64,000 nucleotides of DNA from Mucor racemosus (Eukaryota > Mucoromycota > Mucoromycetes > Mucorales > Mucoraceae). The notes below the pieces were generated by a model. That model was not told where the DNA came from. It saw only the letters and a program-made list of their open reading frames with translations, and did not search any database. Shown here piece after piece: positions 12,919 to 23,945 of this stretch. The position numbers and the translations under genes were made by a program. Numbering within the stretch: position 1 is the stretch's first letter; the number at the start of each line of letters is the position of its first letter. The DNA lies in the NCBI GenBank assembly GCA_027405735.1, contig JAPEHQ010000020.1, positions 682,001-746,000 of the forward strand, in the 5' to 3' direction.

Positions 12919-13836
12919 ACTTACTACTGTATTGTTGGACGTATTCTTTGTTGATTACCAGAACAAATCGAAGGCAACGATGATATTTATATCTACTCAA
13001 TAAAAAGCTAGAACTGGCTACAAACCCACGAAATATTCCAGAAAAGTGATAAAATTTCAAATGATATAGAAACAAAAAAAAAGAATAATCTAATGTTTTG
13101 TCTAATAACCATAGTTTCTATCGTAGCTACTGTATACTTGAAAACAAATATTTTTACATCTGAAAATTGTAAACTGAAATAGTAAGTTTAAAGGTTAACT
13201 TGTTTGAATTTTATGTGTGATAAAGTAACATATATAATCTTAGATTTGGCTTACGTATAAATTTAAGTAGTAAGTGTTATTTAAGTTTATGCTCGAGCAA
13301 AAAACATTGTTGTTGTAAACATTATAGCTATAAACATATTTACAAATGATAATAATCGTAAATATATTGGTTCTTGCATGTATTTCTCTACATCAACAAC
13401 GTATTGAATTGTATTGTCTATAATTTATATTAATAAAAACAAATGTAATTTAAAACCTATTACAGTAAAAAATGCAGTGGAATTTTGCGAACGGCTCGAT
13501 GCTCATGTAAAAACCAATTTGTGCCCATACGATCAGCTCATTATGCTCATGGTCAAATTTTATTATTATGCACAAATAGGGATAGTGATATGATGCTTAT
13601 GGGCAGTTCTACTAATTATGCACACATGAGATTAATGTTATGCATACGGACAGAATCTATAATTCTGCACATACAGGGTTAGCGTTGTGCTCGTATGCAG
13701 TTTCTTTTGTTGTACCCATGTGCATATTGTTATCTTTTTAACCATATTCAGTGGGCACAACAGCTCAGGATATAGCGTGCAGCAGCCCACCTGGGCACAA
13801 CGAAATCATCTTGTGCAGCGCAGATCGGCCGTAGTG

Positions 13837-14704
13837 GCAATATGGATGCATGTTGATTTATCATAACACCGAATATGGACAGATACCTTGCATGTGCGAC
13901 CTAAGATATAATGTTGACATAACGCCTTTGCCTCCACCACACTTTTATGCGAAATAATACCTGATGTAAAAGCGTGTAAAAATAATGTTAGAATAGTATT
14001 ATTTTTTTTATTTACATGATAGATCCAATTGAACGCTACCCTACATTTTTTGTTTCGGCGAAAAATATTGATTTTTGGTCTGCAGTAAATTACGATGTTA
14101 TTTACTAAAATAAAAAAAATATAAAAATAAAAGCAGTAGAAATACAATTATAATCAGCTAAAGTTTTTATTACAAAAGATTTCTGAAGAGTTAAAATAAT
14201 TGAAAAGTATGAGGGTATTTATAGTGATTTGGAGAACTTGGATACCATCAGACTTGAATGGATATATATTTAGTAATCTTCCAGTTTTGAGTACATTGTT
14301 ATTGATTTGATATTTTAAGGGGTAAATTGTGTAGAGCATTGACCATAAGGGATTGTATGTCAAGTGTGACAATATCGACCTTTTTGGGAAATGGTTGTTT
14401 TGTTTATTTCTGTTATATCTATTTTATGTAACCTTGATTTTTAAGGAGTAGTTTTTATATGCTTGAATCTTATTTATATTGATTGCGCCGTGATCAAGGG
14501 TGCTATCATCTACACGACATGTATGGTTCAAAAAGGGTATTTCATATTTTTAGCATGCGTTTGTTATTGTGTTCAATTGAAGCGTTTGTTTATTATCGTT
14601 GTTCACATTTCAAGTGGCATCATATTTTATGAGCGACACTTGAAATTTAGGTTGTTTTATTTTTATCAAGCGTTTTTAGTATGTAATTCCACTGCATGGT
14701 CGAT
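13837..14704. other. Repeat-flanking DNA, no gene seen
   Basis: AT-rich. A stretch at 14030-14080 resembles the start of the dispersed repeat copy at 44640, so the repeat at 14705 may extend here with an interruption. Open frames at 13806-14147 and 14154-14372 (minus) and 14463-14708 (plus) are low-complexity and not conserved. Confidence 0.4.
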
Positions 14705-15705
14705 ATAATCAAAATAATAATTCATATCATAGCTTAGAACCTATAATGACTGGGTTCCAAAATTAATTTTTCAGAATGATCGAAAAATGATCAAAAAAAC
14801 AAATTCGTTTAATGGCTCATGAACTGCAAATTAAGTAGGCCTAGCGTATTAAATAATTCTTGTACAGTTTTCAAACCTGCATTCAGCTAAACAAAATACA
14901 GATAAATGTTTTACATTAAATTTTGCGTAAAGTACAATTGAAATTTTAGAGGTTTTTTTGAAGATACATATTACTTTTTATAAGCATATTTTATATGTAA
15001 TTAATGAAAATGATGCGCAGCTGGATTATCTATTGATCGAGCCATTGCTGAACCTTCTAGTTGCATTTTTCATAGAGAAAACAAGGTTTTTGTTGATTTT
15101 TTTTTCAAATTCAGAATTTCGGATGAGGGTATACAAGGGAAAAATTGAAGCTAGAAACAAAGATATTCTTTTATACACATTTTTGAGGATATCTCCACAA
15201 AAAATTAATATTATGAAAAAAACTAAAATGAATCCTAGAGAGCGCAACGAGATGGATGAAATACATGTAGAAAACATACTGCTCAATTTAATGAATATTT
15301 TGAAATCTACTACAAAAATGTCAAAAAAACGAAAAAAAATAAAAGTGTTCAGAATTTTTTCATATTGAAATATGTTATAAAGTACTTTAAAACAAGCAAG
15401 TTTTATTATTAAAGAGTATTAGTATAGCTTAATTTTTTGCAGGGATATTCAGGTTCAAAGTTTTTAAATTTTAGCAGTGAAATACATGTATCAGTCTGAA
15501 ACATTAGCATTAAAAAGCTATACTAACTGCAAAAAAATAGGATATTTCCAGATAATTGTTTTTAGATTAAAGTTGAACATCTCAGGTACACTGTCATATA
15601 GTTTTTTCTTGCAGTTATTTAATGAAATAAAAAAGTTGATTAGGGATGAAAAGCGAGACTCAGTTTTCAAGGAAAAGTATTGAATTCTACGTGATTTTGA
15701 AGATC
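14705..15705 (+). repeat. Dispersed ~1-kb repeat, direct copy of 44690-45680
   Basis: Long collinear similarity to 44690-45680, for example AAATGATCAAAAAAACAAA, GAGGGTATACAAGGGAAAAA and ATTTTGAAATCTACTACAAA. A third fragment lies at 58096-58315. The open frame at 14958-15368 is not preserved in the second copy (indels shift the frame), so it is probably not a gene. Superfamily unknown. Confidence 0.7.
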
Positions 15706-16161
15706 AGAAACTTTGAGGATTAGTTTCTTAAAACCCCAACTTTTGCAAAGAGGTATGCATCTACATAAAGATGGTGATACCACTTCAAGCATATATGCAC
15801 CATTGTTTTATATACCAAGAGTATTATATTCATAAACTTCAAATCCATTATGAAAAATCTTAATAAATGATGAGTTTTTCAATTAGCATTTTGAACATGC
15901 AGAAATACAGAATCCTTAAATATAAAAGCTTTTTACATGCGTAGGCGTAATAGTTGTATCAATATGCGTGTATTTATAGCCATTTAATTTTACATTTCAT
16001 GCAAATGCAAAGAGCAATAATAGCTGTGGTTTGCTTGATTGGAAAATTTGATTTCGTGACTCTTTGAACTGACGGCTTTTCAACATTTTTACGCGCTTTT
16101 TACAGCTTTTGTCAAGCTGACCTCTTTTGTTTAATACAGTTTTACATTCATTATTCACATC

Positions 16162-16956
16162 ATGGCAACTGCAGTTGATCGTGAGAAGGTAAATAGGACA
16201 TTTATATATATTATAGAAGAAACAAATAGAGCTAATATTTAATATTTATAGGATTGTCCTTTCTTGTTAAGAATTTTCTACCGCAATGGTGGACATAATT
16301 CGTAAGTAATAATAATGACTATAAATGCACAAACTTGTTGAAATAATCGTAAATCATACAGAAATAACCAATACACCGTGGATTCAGTACCAAGCGAAGA
16401 ATTGAGTATCTACACATGGTATGAGAGGAGACTTACTCGACCGATAAATGTACATACTGAACCCTTACGTATTTCTAGGAAAAATGCTACTTTGGAAGAA
16501 ATTGCACAATTGGTTGAACAAATTATTCCCGAAGCCAGAGACCCAGATGCTCGTCTTGCATTTCGATTAATTTATCTCGACAGTGAACGTGCAAGATACA
16601 GTGGTAGAGACATTGGTCGTGTTGTACCTGCAAATCCTACAGACGATCACAGCAAAACACTGGATGATTGTAAATTCTTTATTGGTGATTATTTAGATGT
16701 TGCGATATTCATTGGACCACCAGTTGCTATGAGAAATAAATTTGGAAATAACAATTCAAGACGTCCATTAGGTGGGGGTGGAGCACCTGGAGGCGACCGA
16801 TTTAGTGGACGTTTAGGTACAGGAGGTGGTGGTGGAGGAGGAGGACCAGATAGAGGAGGACAAAGAAGAAACTTTGGTGGAAATGGACCTTATAACAATA
16901 ACAACAGATTTGGTGGAGGTGGAAGACCACCACAAAGAAGAGGGGATCGATTTTAA
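16162..16956 (+). CDS. SAP18: SAP18 orthologue with RGG-rich tail
   Basis: Three exons, 16162-16188, 16252-16301 and 16362-16956, give 223 residues. The start MATAVDREKDCPFLLRIF matches the ubiquitin-like SAP18 fold entry (human: DREKTCPLLLRVF). Later motifs PSEELSIYTW, PEARDPDARLAFRLIY and FFIGDYLDVAIF are all diagnostic. SAP18 is a subunit of the Sin3-histone deacetylase corepressor and, with RNPS1 and Acinus, of the ASAP complex on spliced mRNA. After the conserved fold (about residue 145) a Gly/Arg/Asn-rich tail of roughly 75 residues with RGG-like repeats is added; human SAP18 ends soon after the fold. The tail suggests RNA binding. Start choice is supported by the short first exon with clean splice sites. 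Confidence 0.95.
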
Positions 16957-17248
16957 ATAAGCTAAATAAAATTAAATGTATAAATTGACTTAATTGACGA
17001 AGAGAAAGGACCCTATTTTTTTATTTTTTTTTATTTTTAATATGACATATCTTTGTATTTGGTCTCCCTTGATATGTATATGTAAATATTACTCAATTAG
17101 GATAGATAATATGTAATCAAGACAAGGTTGAAGGGGAGTGTGCTTTGTGTGCTTCGCTCCCTCTTTTCTCCTATGTTGGTATAAATAAGCTGCTAATATG
17201 TATTTCATGCAGTAAATCGTTTTTCTTTCTTTCTTTTATTCAAAATAA

Positions 17249-18499
17249 ATGATCATTCGACTTTTTATACTATTCAATCTTGCTATATATGCAGTTATTG
17301 CTGGAAGCTCACCAAGTAATAGCTGTGCTGGACCTATTGAAGTAAAATCAAATCAAGACTTAGACGCATTAAGGAATTGCCAAGTCGTTGAAGGCTCAAT
17401 CACGATAAAGAATGTGTCTTCAACTGGAGATATAATCAATCTATCTCAACTGCAACAAGTACATGGCGATCTTGTATTTCAAGGAAATGGTGATCTATCA
17501 CAAATAGTATTAGCTAGTTTAAAGCAAGTAGATGGAAAGCTAGTATTTCAAGATAATCGACAATTAGAAAGACTTGATTTAACTCAACTTACATCTGTTC
17601 AATCACTTGACATTTCAGTAGAACCTGCGCTCAATGCTATTCTTTTCCCCTCCGGTTTATCTCATATTGAGAGTTTAACAGTTACGGATACTATTGCAAC
17701 GAAAATTGAAGGGTTGACTACTAGCAAAATAAAAGATGTTCACGTTGCTAACAATAAATACTTGAAAGATATTAATATGAATCATTTAGAACAAGTAAAT
17801 GGGGTCATGACTATTGCAGCAAATTCACCCAATCTAACATTGGATGTACGTATTTATGTATATTTATTTGGCACATATATACTCAAATCTGTATAGGTTT
17901 CGTCTCTGTCCAACATTTATCAAGGTGATTTTAGAGATCTTGCACAACTTATAGGCTTAAACAAAGTGAATCAAATTACGGGAGATTTGTCTTTTGTAGC
18001 AAACTCATTTTCATCGCTATCTTTACCAAATATTACACAAATTGCAGGAACATTGACTGTATCAAACAATTTGCAGTTGAGGAATCTCTCTGTTCCTCAA
18101 TTGCAAATCTTGGGCGGTGCACTTTCTTTGGCTAACAACACTGGCTTGTCAAGTGTAAATGTACCAAAGTTACAAGAAGTAGATGGCACAGTTGATATCA
18201 CTGGTAATTTTGACAAGGTTGATTTGTCTAGTCTTGTAGATGTTCGAGGTGGGTTAAATGTTCAAACATCCAGTAATCAGTTTTCCTGTGATGAAGGTGT
18301 AAATAAACTTCAAGGCGGTGTCACCAAAGGTCATGAATTTACCTGCAAATCCAATGTGTCAAATCCTACATCTGCGATCAATCATAATGGCACCAACACC
18401 ACAGAAGATTATGAATCCTCTTCAAACAAAATTACTCTCAAAAGATCAATCATTTTAACATCAAATTTTATTTTAATCTATTTATTATTAATAAAATAA
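17249..18499 (+). CDS. ECM33: Ecm33/Sps2-like GPI-anchored cell-wall protein
   Basis: Exons 17249-17845 and 17897-18499 (donor GTACGT, acceptor TATAG, phase 0) give 399 residues. The N terminus is a hydrophobic signal peptide (about residues 1-18). Residues ~26-330 form receptor-L-domain-like leucine-rich repeats with recurring units such as LQQVHGDLVF, LKQVDGKLVF and ITQIAGTLTV, as in fungal Ecm33/Sps2 proteins. A Ser/Asn/Thr-rich stretch follows. The C terminus is a hydrophobic tail ending IYLLLIK, typical of a GPI-attachment signal. Several N-x-S/T sites are present. Expected role: cell-wall or plasma-membrane integrity. It converges on the uL10m gene with only 31 bp between stops, so the 3' UTRs probably overlap. 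Confidence 0.88.
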
Positions 18500-18530
18500 G
18501 AATTTATATATATATATACTACAAATTTGT

Positions 18531-19302
18531 TTAAATTCTTCTATCTAAAACACTATGCAATTCATTTGCAGGTTGTTCCAAAGTACCCAATAATTTACGA
18601 GCAGGAGCCTCAATAACACCAACGACTTGAGCTCTCAATTGTTCAAGAGAAGGTAATTCAACAACCTTCAAAACATCTGCCTGTGTCAACAAGACATTAT
18701 CTAATTTACCACCTAATAATAACATCTTTTTGTTTTTAGCTAATAATTCAACAGACTTCTTTAACAATTCAGGGTGTTCGGCATCGGCAACATTGGTAGA
18801 GAAGACGCAAGTAGGCCCACTCACCAAAGGTTCCAAATTGGCGAATTTGGTCTCACGTAAAGCAGCAGAAAATACGCCTGATTTCAATACAGTGAGTTTA
18901 GATAAAGAGGATCCACCGGGTAATTCGCCTAATTGTTGTCTGATTTGAGTGAATTCCTTGACAGTTAAATTGTTGTGTTGAAAGATGAAAACGACTCTAT
19001 TGTTCTCAATAATGTTGTTGTACTTGTTGTGAAGAAAAGTACGTCTGGGAGGATGAACTGTTGTCTTTTTTTCGGTAGCATCTGATACATTCAAGAAAAA
19101 AAAAAAAGGTTAACATAGGCTTTGATATATACAATTTCTTCAACTTACAAGTACGGATACAGGGGGTAGTTAAACCAAGTCTGGAATTGACAGGTTTCAA
19201 ATTACGAATGAATGCATTGCTAACTGGAAGAAAGTTGTATTCGAATTAGTTTTATAACTTCAATATTAAAACCTCATGTGATTTACCTGTTCTCAAAGAC
19301 AT
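18531..19302 (-). CDS. MRPL10: Mitochondrial large-subunit ribosomal protein uL10m
   Basis: Three exons on the minus strand: 19302-19287, 19223-19149 and 19081-18531, with phases matching, giving 213 residues. Splicing produces an N terminus MSLRTVSNAFIRNLKP then CIRTYATEKK, a typical basic, acid-free mitochondrial presequence with a YAT-type cleavage region. The body has the uL10 pattern: RVVFIFQHNNLTVKEF, a lysine-rich LLAKNKKMLLLGGK, and a C-terminal LLGTLEQPANELHSVLD. It anchors the bL12 stalk on the mitoribosome. Yeast calls this protein Mrpl11. A poly-A run (19095-19107) lies in the second intron. It is transcribed divergently from the SERF-like gene about 650 bp away. Confidence 0.9.
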
Positions 19303-19954
19303 GATGAAGAGTTGAAAATGTAGAGAAGGGTGTTGATGAAGAAAATAAAAATATGATATGAACGGGGTTGTTTGGAAGAAGAGGGCCCCTTTTGCAAGGT
19401 CACAACAGGGTTTGCTCAGTACACATATCGGCCAATGAGCAATGATGGGTTTCGTGGTTTCGACATGCAATTATCTAGAATTTATGGCTGTAGATTGAAA
19501 TTGCATCAATACAACTTGATCTGATTGACTATTATAGTATTTAGAGGTTGATTTGTATGATATAGACTCGTGATATCTAACAAAACAGGCCTCTGGCAGT
19601 CGTAACATTTGGAAATACACTTTGCCGATTAAATCAAACATTTGTTGTCTGAGCATGCTTTTTTTTTTTACAAAAAGGAGAAAGCAATGGGTATTACCGA
19701 CTGTCAATTGACAATGATGAATAAATACTTATTCAGTTATAGACAAACCAAGCAATTATAGCTAATGGGGTTTGACTCGTTGCTTTCTCTTTCTCTCTCT
19801 TTGTTCTTCCTCCTTGTAAACAAAATTCCGATTGTCTTCCCTCCCATAAAGAGGGTGGCTCAAAATTTATATTTTTTTTTTCTTTTTCTCTTTTTTTTTT
19901 TTTTTTTTTTTTCCCTCACAAAATCATTATATATCCTCTCCCCTTAATACAAAC
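19303..19954. promoter_or_regulatory. Divergent promoter region of uL10m and SERF-like genes
   Basis: About 650 bp between two divergent start codons. The SERF side has long pyrimidine tracts (CTTTCTCTTTCTCTCTCTTTG at 19782-19802 shortened here, and T-runs at 19870-19912), a common core-promoter feature in these fungi. No defined TATA box or factor site was identified. Confidence 0.45.
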
Positions 19955-20294
19955 ATGGCTCGTAAGTATTTAACGATCAATTTAAACATTTGCCATAAAG
20001 AGTAATTTAATTAAGCAGTCTTTTTCTCATCTATCAAGGTGGTAATCAAAGAGAACAATCTCGTGCAAAGAACTTGAAGAAAAAGGAAAAGGAACAAAAG
20101 GGAAAATCAAATTTGAATGGTCAATCCATCAATCAAAAAAAGGAGAGGTAATTTTATCATTTTAGATTTTTTTTTTTTTTTTTAACGTTTGTGAAAAAAA
20201 AAAAAATTACAGTGACGCTGCTATCATGCGTGCTAAACAAGAAGCTGCTCTTGCCAAGAAGGAAGCTGAAGCCGGTGGTAGCGAAAAGAAGTAA
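19955..20294 (+). CDS. SERF/4F5-family small basic protein
   Basis: Three exons (19955-19961, 20039-20147, 20213-20294) give 65 residues. The start MARGNQREQSRAKNLKK matches the SERF (small EDRK-rich factor, 4F5) signature RGNQRELAR-x-KN-x-KK. The rest is Lys/Glu/Ala-rich and ends EAGGSEKK. Family members modify amyloid aggregation and bind nucleic acids. A seven-nucleotide first exon is too short to show as an open frame, but both splice junctions keep the conserved MARGNQ. Introns contain long T and A tracts. Confidence 0.88.
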
Positions 20295-20511
20295 ATAACC
20301 ACATGTATAAAAAACATATCATAATTACAAGACATCATTCAACATTTACAATAATTAATAAACTTTTTACTTTTTTTTTTTACACACATTTGATCATCAC
20401 ACTCCTCTTAAATTCATAGAAGTTTCGAGCAATATCTGTTTTGCGTGTCGCCTTGAACGTGGCGAATGTATAAATGGACTTTTAATTGAATGAAAAAACC
20501 TCGATCTGTAC

Positions 20512-22044
20512 ATGTATAGTACACAGCCTATTTCGCCAATTTCACCAATTTCACGGCCGATTTCACAGCCTATTTCACCAATTTCACCACTTTCACAGCC
20601 TATTTCGCCAATTTCACCACTTTCACAGCCTATTTCGCCAATTTCACCAATTTCACTAATTTCACCACCAATTTCACAGCCCATTTCATCACTTTCACAG
20701 CCTATTTCACCAATTTCACCAATTTCACCACCAATTTCACAGCCCATTTCACAGCCAATTTCACAGCCTGTTTCACCAATTTCACCAATTTCACCACCAA
20801 TTTCACAGCCTATTTCACCGATTTCACAGCCTATTTCACAGCCTATTTCACCAATTTCACCACTTTCACAGCCTATTTCGCCAATTTCACCAATTTCACT
20901 AATTTCACCACCAATTTCACAGCCTATTTCACCACTTTCACAGCCTATTTCACCAATTTCACCACCAATTTCACAGGCTATTTCACAGCCTGTTTCACCA
21001 ATTTCACTAATTTCACCACCAATTTCACAGCCTATTTCACCACTTTCACAGCCTATTTCACCAATTTCACCACCAATTTCACAGGCTATTTCACAGCCTG
21101 TTTCACCAATTTCACAGGCTATTTCACAGCCTGTTTCACCAATTTCACAGCCTATTTCACAGCCTGTTTCACCAATTTCACCAATTTCACCACCAATTTC
21201 ACAGCCTATTTCACAGCCTATTTCATCAATTTCACCAATTTCATCACTGATTTCACAGTCCATGTCACCACTTTCACCAATTTCACCAATTTCATCACCG
21301 ATTTCACAGTCTATTTCACCAATTTCACCAATTTCACAGCCGATTTCTGACCACTTTCTTTTTTCTTTTTCTTTAAATTCTATGAGCTCTTTCGCTTGTC
21401 AAGATTGTGAAAAATCGCTTTCATCAAAACAAGCCTTAAGCCTCCATGTCTACCGCTTTCATTCCAAAGAAATCACTGTTGAGTTGAATAAAGGCAAGTG
21501 GGAGCTTAACATCCTTTTTTTTTTTGGATACTAATGAATATTTGACTTAATAGCCTCAAAAAGGGTGATCAGGAATGACAAAGGGGCCTTTGTCTGTCCG
21601 TATTGTAACGAGAAGTACTACCCCAATCCTGACTCACTGAAAAGACACATAAAAAAAACACACGACAACAATGAAAAAGACGACAGTAATTCAGATGATG
21701 ACAGCTTAGTTGTGGATGATGCTGTAAATGTAGCTTTAAATACCCAGACAACGTCATCACAGCCGAAAGATCAAACAAAGAACGAACATAATATCAAAAG
21801 ACATGACTACAAGACATCAGTTCTATCAGCTTTCGATGCACTACATCAACCTGAAAAAGAGCAAGAAAAAAAAATGTTGGTAGCTGAACTAGGGGACTTG
21901 GAACCTGTGATTTATGTTGACCACAAAGGGGAAGAACACTACTTGCTGGCTGCACCGAAAGTTATTAGCAACATGATGACGCTTGAAGCAGAAAACAAAC
22001 CATCATCACTCATATTCATTCCAAAAAAGAGAAAAGAAAGATAA
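20512..22044 (+). pseudogene. Truncated inverted duplicate of the two-finger C2H2 gene, with expanded repeat
   Basis: An ORF starts at 20512 (MYSTQPIS), runs through about 275 residues of I-S-P / I-S-Q-P repeats, then MSSFACQDCEKSLSSKQ (first C2H2 finger). A GC-AG intron (donor GGCAAGT near 21493, acceptor AATAG near 21553) leads to FVCPYCNEKYYPNP (second finger). It is nearly identical to the minus-strand gene at 23946-25688 until about 22040, where it breaks and stops after only a few more bases, losing about 370 C-terminal residues. It therefore looks like a partial inverted duplication. It could still encode a Pro/Ser/Ile-repeat protein with two fingers. Whether it is expressed is unknown. 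Confidence 0.6.
20518..21345 (+). repeat. In-frame minisatellite encoding ISP/ISQP repeats
   Basis: About 830 bp of tandem 9- and 12-bp units (CCAATTTCA, CAGCCTATTTCA) with minor variants. All units are multiples of three and keep one open frame on plus (ISP/ISQP) and another on minus (GEIGEI/GCEI). The same repeat is only about 135 bp long in the paralogous copy at 25735-25868, so the array has expanded or contracted recently. Confidence 0.9.
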
Positions 22045-22388
22045 TTATTTTTGATCAAAAAAGTTTTGATACTAACTCGTTTGTCTTTAAAACATCACAA
22101 AGAGGAGCAATCATAGCTACTATTATCATCAGACCTTTACCATTAGTGCGTTTAAAACTTTAAATAACAATAATAAAATAGTTTTGAGATGTATAATATT
22201 ACATATTTTATTTTATTTTATTTTTGTTGGGAGGAGAACCACACAAGGTGATGAAGCTCCTCTGTTTTTATTTATTAGTACTCCCAGCTTATTCTTTGGG
22301 AACAGTGGCTGGGAAGACTGGGAACAGAAGTATCTTGGACTATATCTTTAATTCGTGGTAGTATATTGTGGAGATAGTATGGTAACGG
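22045..22388. other. Spacer after the duplication breakpoint
   Basis: Non-coding, AT-rich, leading into the LINE relic. No recognised feature. Confidence 0.35.
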
Positions 22389-23010
22389 ATGTCCGCACAG
22401 TACCTAGACAGAACCATTGGCCTCCCAGAGGACACTCTTATCACTAAGTTGCTACCTTCCATTACCTCGACCACCTACTCTAAATGGCACCCTCTTTCTA
22501 AGTCTAATCTCTGGCAAACGTTTGAAGAACTTGACCAGCCTCTTTCCATGTCTGAATTGAAGAAAGCAAAACGAGAATTTGTGCAACAATCCTTTGACCA
22601 CCGGCGAACCATGATCAAGACTAAATTCCTCTCTCTCTGTCGTCCCAAGGTAGCAGTAGATCCTATTCTATGGCTACCAATGACAAGAGAAGAACGTAGC
22701 AGGTGCGTTCGTTGGCGTCTGGGCTGGCTCCCAAATTATAGCCAATATATTGCCCTAAGCATCCTTCTGAACATCTCACTAAGCAGCATGCGATGCAATG
22801 CTTATCAATCCATCGAGCCTTAACACTCTCAACCCAGATAGAAGACCCTGTCTCTTTTCTGCTCAACAGGCTTCCAACTCGACCTTTGAAATCACCACAG
22901 ACTCTTATCCACTGGCGCAGCAGATGGCCTGCTTTATGCACCATCTTGTTGCGACTGGATCGACCTATTCATGACAATCCTGCAGACGATATTCCAGACT
23001 GCATTGGACA
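22389..23010 (+). pseudogene. 3' end of a LINE-type retrotransposon ORF2 (relic)
   Basis: The first open stretch (22389-22740) includes MTREERSRCVRWRLGWLP. A +frame change then continues with CPKHPSEHLTKQHAMQCL, a C-x-n-H-x-n-H-A-x-Q-C zinc-knuckle-like motif that typically ends fungal LINE ORF2 proteins, and later LIHWRSRWPALCTILLRLDRP. Frame shifts and missing upstream reverse transcriptase show a 5'-truncated dead copy. The recognition is from pattern memory of Mucoralean LINEs; no domain search was run. Confidence 0.6.
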
Positions 23011-23473
23011 ATCACTTGTTTAATGGTATTCCAGCATCCAAACTTGTTTTTTATCCTGTAACGCTTTTCTTCGCCTTTTTTCCCCTTGATCCTAAGGGAT
23101 TTTTTAGAGCCACATGGCTATCTTTAACAAAATTTGAACGGACTAGGCAAAATTGGTCAATAGTTACTGCGTGCCATATAAAGACTTGATAAAATACAAT
23201 CTTTAATCGTAATGGAGTAATTAGTAGCATTGTGTCAATAATAATCTTCAGAACTATAATCATCTGACTGTTACAGGTTGGGGTGTCATTTGAGTGCTTG
23301 ATGGTTGGTTGTTTGAGCGTGGGGAAGTGAGTAGATATTTGTGTGGATGATTGATGAAATAGCTAGGACAGATCGTCCATGTATTGGTAAATGAATCGCG
23401 CTAACGTGGCTACCAGGGCACCACTCCTGGATTTCATCACAAAGGCCTAGGGTTAACAACTCCCTATTCAGAC
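23011..23473. other. Spacer, no gene seen
   Basis: Region between the LINE relic and a small hypothetical ORF. No supported feature. Confidence 0.35.
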
Positions 23474-23812
23474 ATGGCATCAAAGACAGGGAAATATCAA
23501 GTCATTTCGACATTTGTTCAAAGCAATCAAGTAGTGTATTTTTTTTTTATTATTGTTTTGTTTCCTTTTTTTTTAGGCAGAATCATAGACAGGGAGCACG
23601 GTCGTGTTGGGTACATAAGGCATAGGCATAGTTTGATCATTTTTACGAGGGACCAGCTCGCAATGAAGGTCTTTCATAGAGATGACTCTATTAAAAAGTT
23701 CAATCCTTCGCGCTACACAATACTGGAAGTAATGTGTAATGGAAAGAAAAGGATGAAGTATTATAATTTTAACCTTACCAAACATAAGAAAGTCAGTAAA
23801 CGTATTATATAG
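23474..23812 (+). CDS. Small hypothetical protein
   Basis: A 112-residue ORF with an ATG start (MASKTGKYQVISTFVQ). It has a T-rich middle coding a hydrophobic FFFIIVLFPFFLG segment, then a polar, basic C-terminal half (IIDREHGRVGYIRHRH, KKVSKRII). The T-rich middle looks like an intron tract (GTAGTG to TTTTAG), but removing it puts the following sequence out of frame, so either it is retained or the model is wrong. It lies between the two inverted copies of the C2H2 gene and converges on the larger one. No family recognised. Confidence 0.3.
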   Translation: MASKTGKYQVISTFVQSNQVVYFFFIIVLFPFFLGRIIDREHGRVGYIRHRHSLIIFTRDQLAMKVFHRDDSIKKFNPSRYTILEVMCNGKKRMKYYNFNLTKHKKVSKRII

Positions 23813-23945
23813 TCATATTAATTGACTAGAAAAAAGTAGATCGAATATACAGTATGAATGGTTTGACTTTTATTGAGTAACATATTAAATGTACAAATGG
23901 TATCGTTGACAATAAAGAAACATGACGGGATGAGTGTAAAAGTTA

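Larger units (their letters stand above)
9655..13836 (+). mobile_element. CACTA-type non-autonomous element, copy 1, with captured gene fragment
   Basis: The whole span is an inverted copy of 58492-62853. Termini read CGCTACGACCGAA at the left and, inward from the right, CACTACGGCCGAT, so the terminal inverted repeat is close to CACTACGGCCGA. Both ends are packed with short subterminal motifs such as TATGCACA, TATGCTCATG and ATGGGCAG in both orientations, as in CACTA (EnSpm/CMC-type) elements. No transposase ORF was found. This copy is disrupted by a nested pair of solo LTRs (11856-12918) and lacks about 1 kb that copy 2 retains. It carries a dynein intermediate chain fragment near 10567. Confidence 0.75.

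Noticed and set aside
14958..15368. 136-residue ORF in the dispersed repeat
   Set aside because: The homologous repeat at 44.7-45.7 kb has frame-shifting indels inside it, so no coding constraint is seen.
20397..21263. Minus-strand ORF of GEIGEI/GCEI repeats
   Set aside because: It is the mirror frame of the minisatellite; the plus frame continues into zinc-finger exons and the minus frame leads to nothing.
20518..21345. CRISPR-like regular repeats
   Set aside because: Units are 9-12 bp with no unique spacers, in a eukaryotic gene context; it is a minisatellite.
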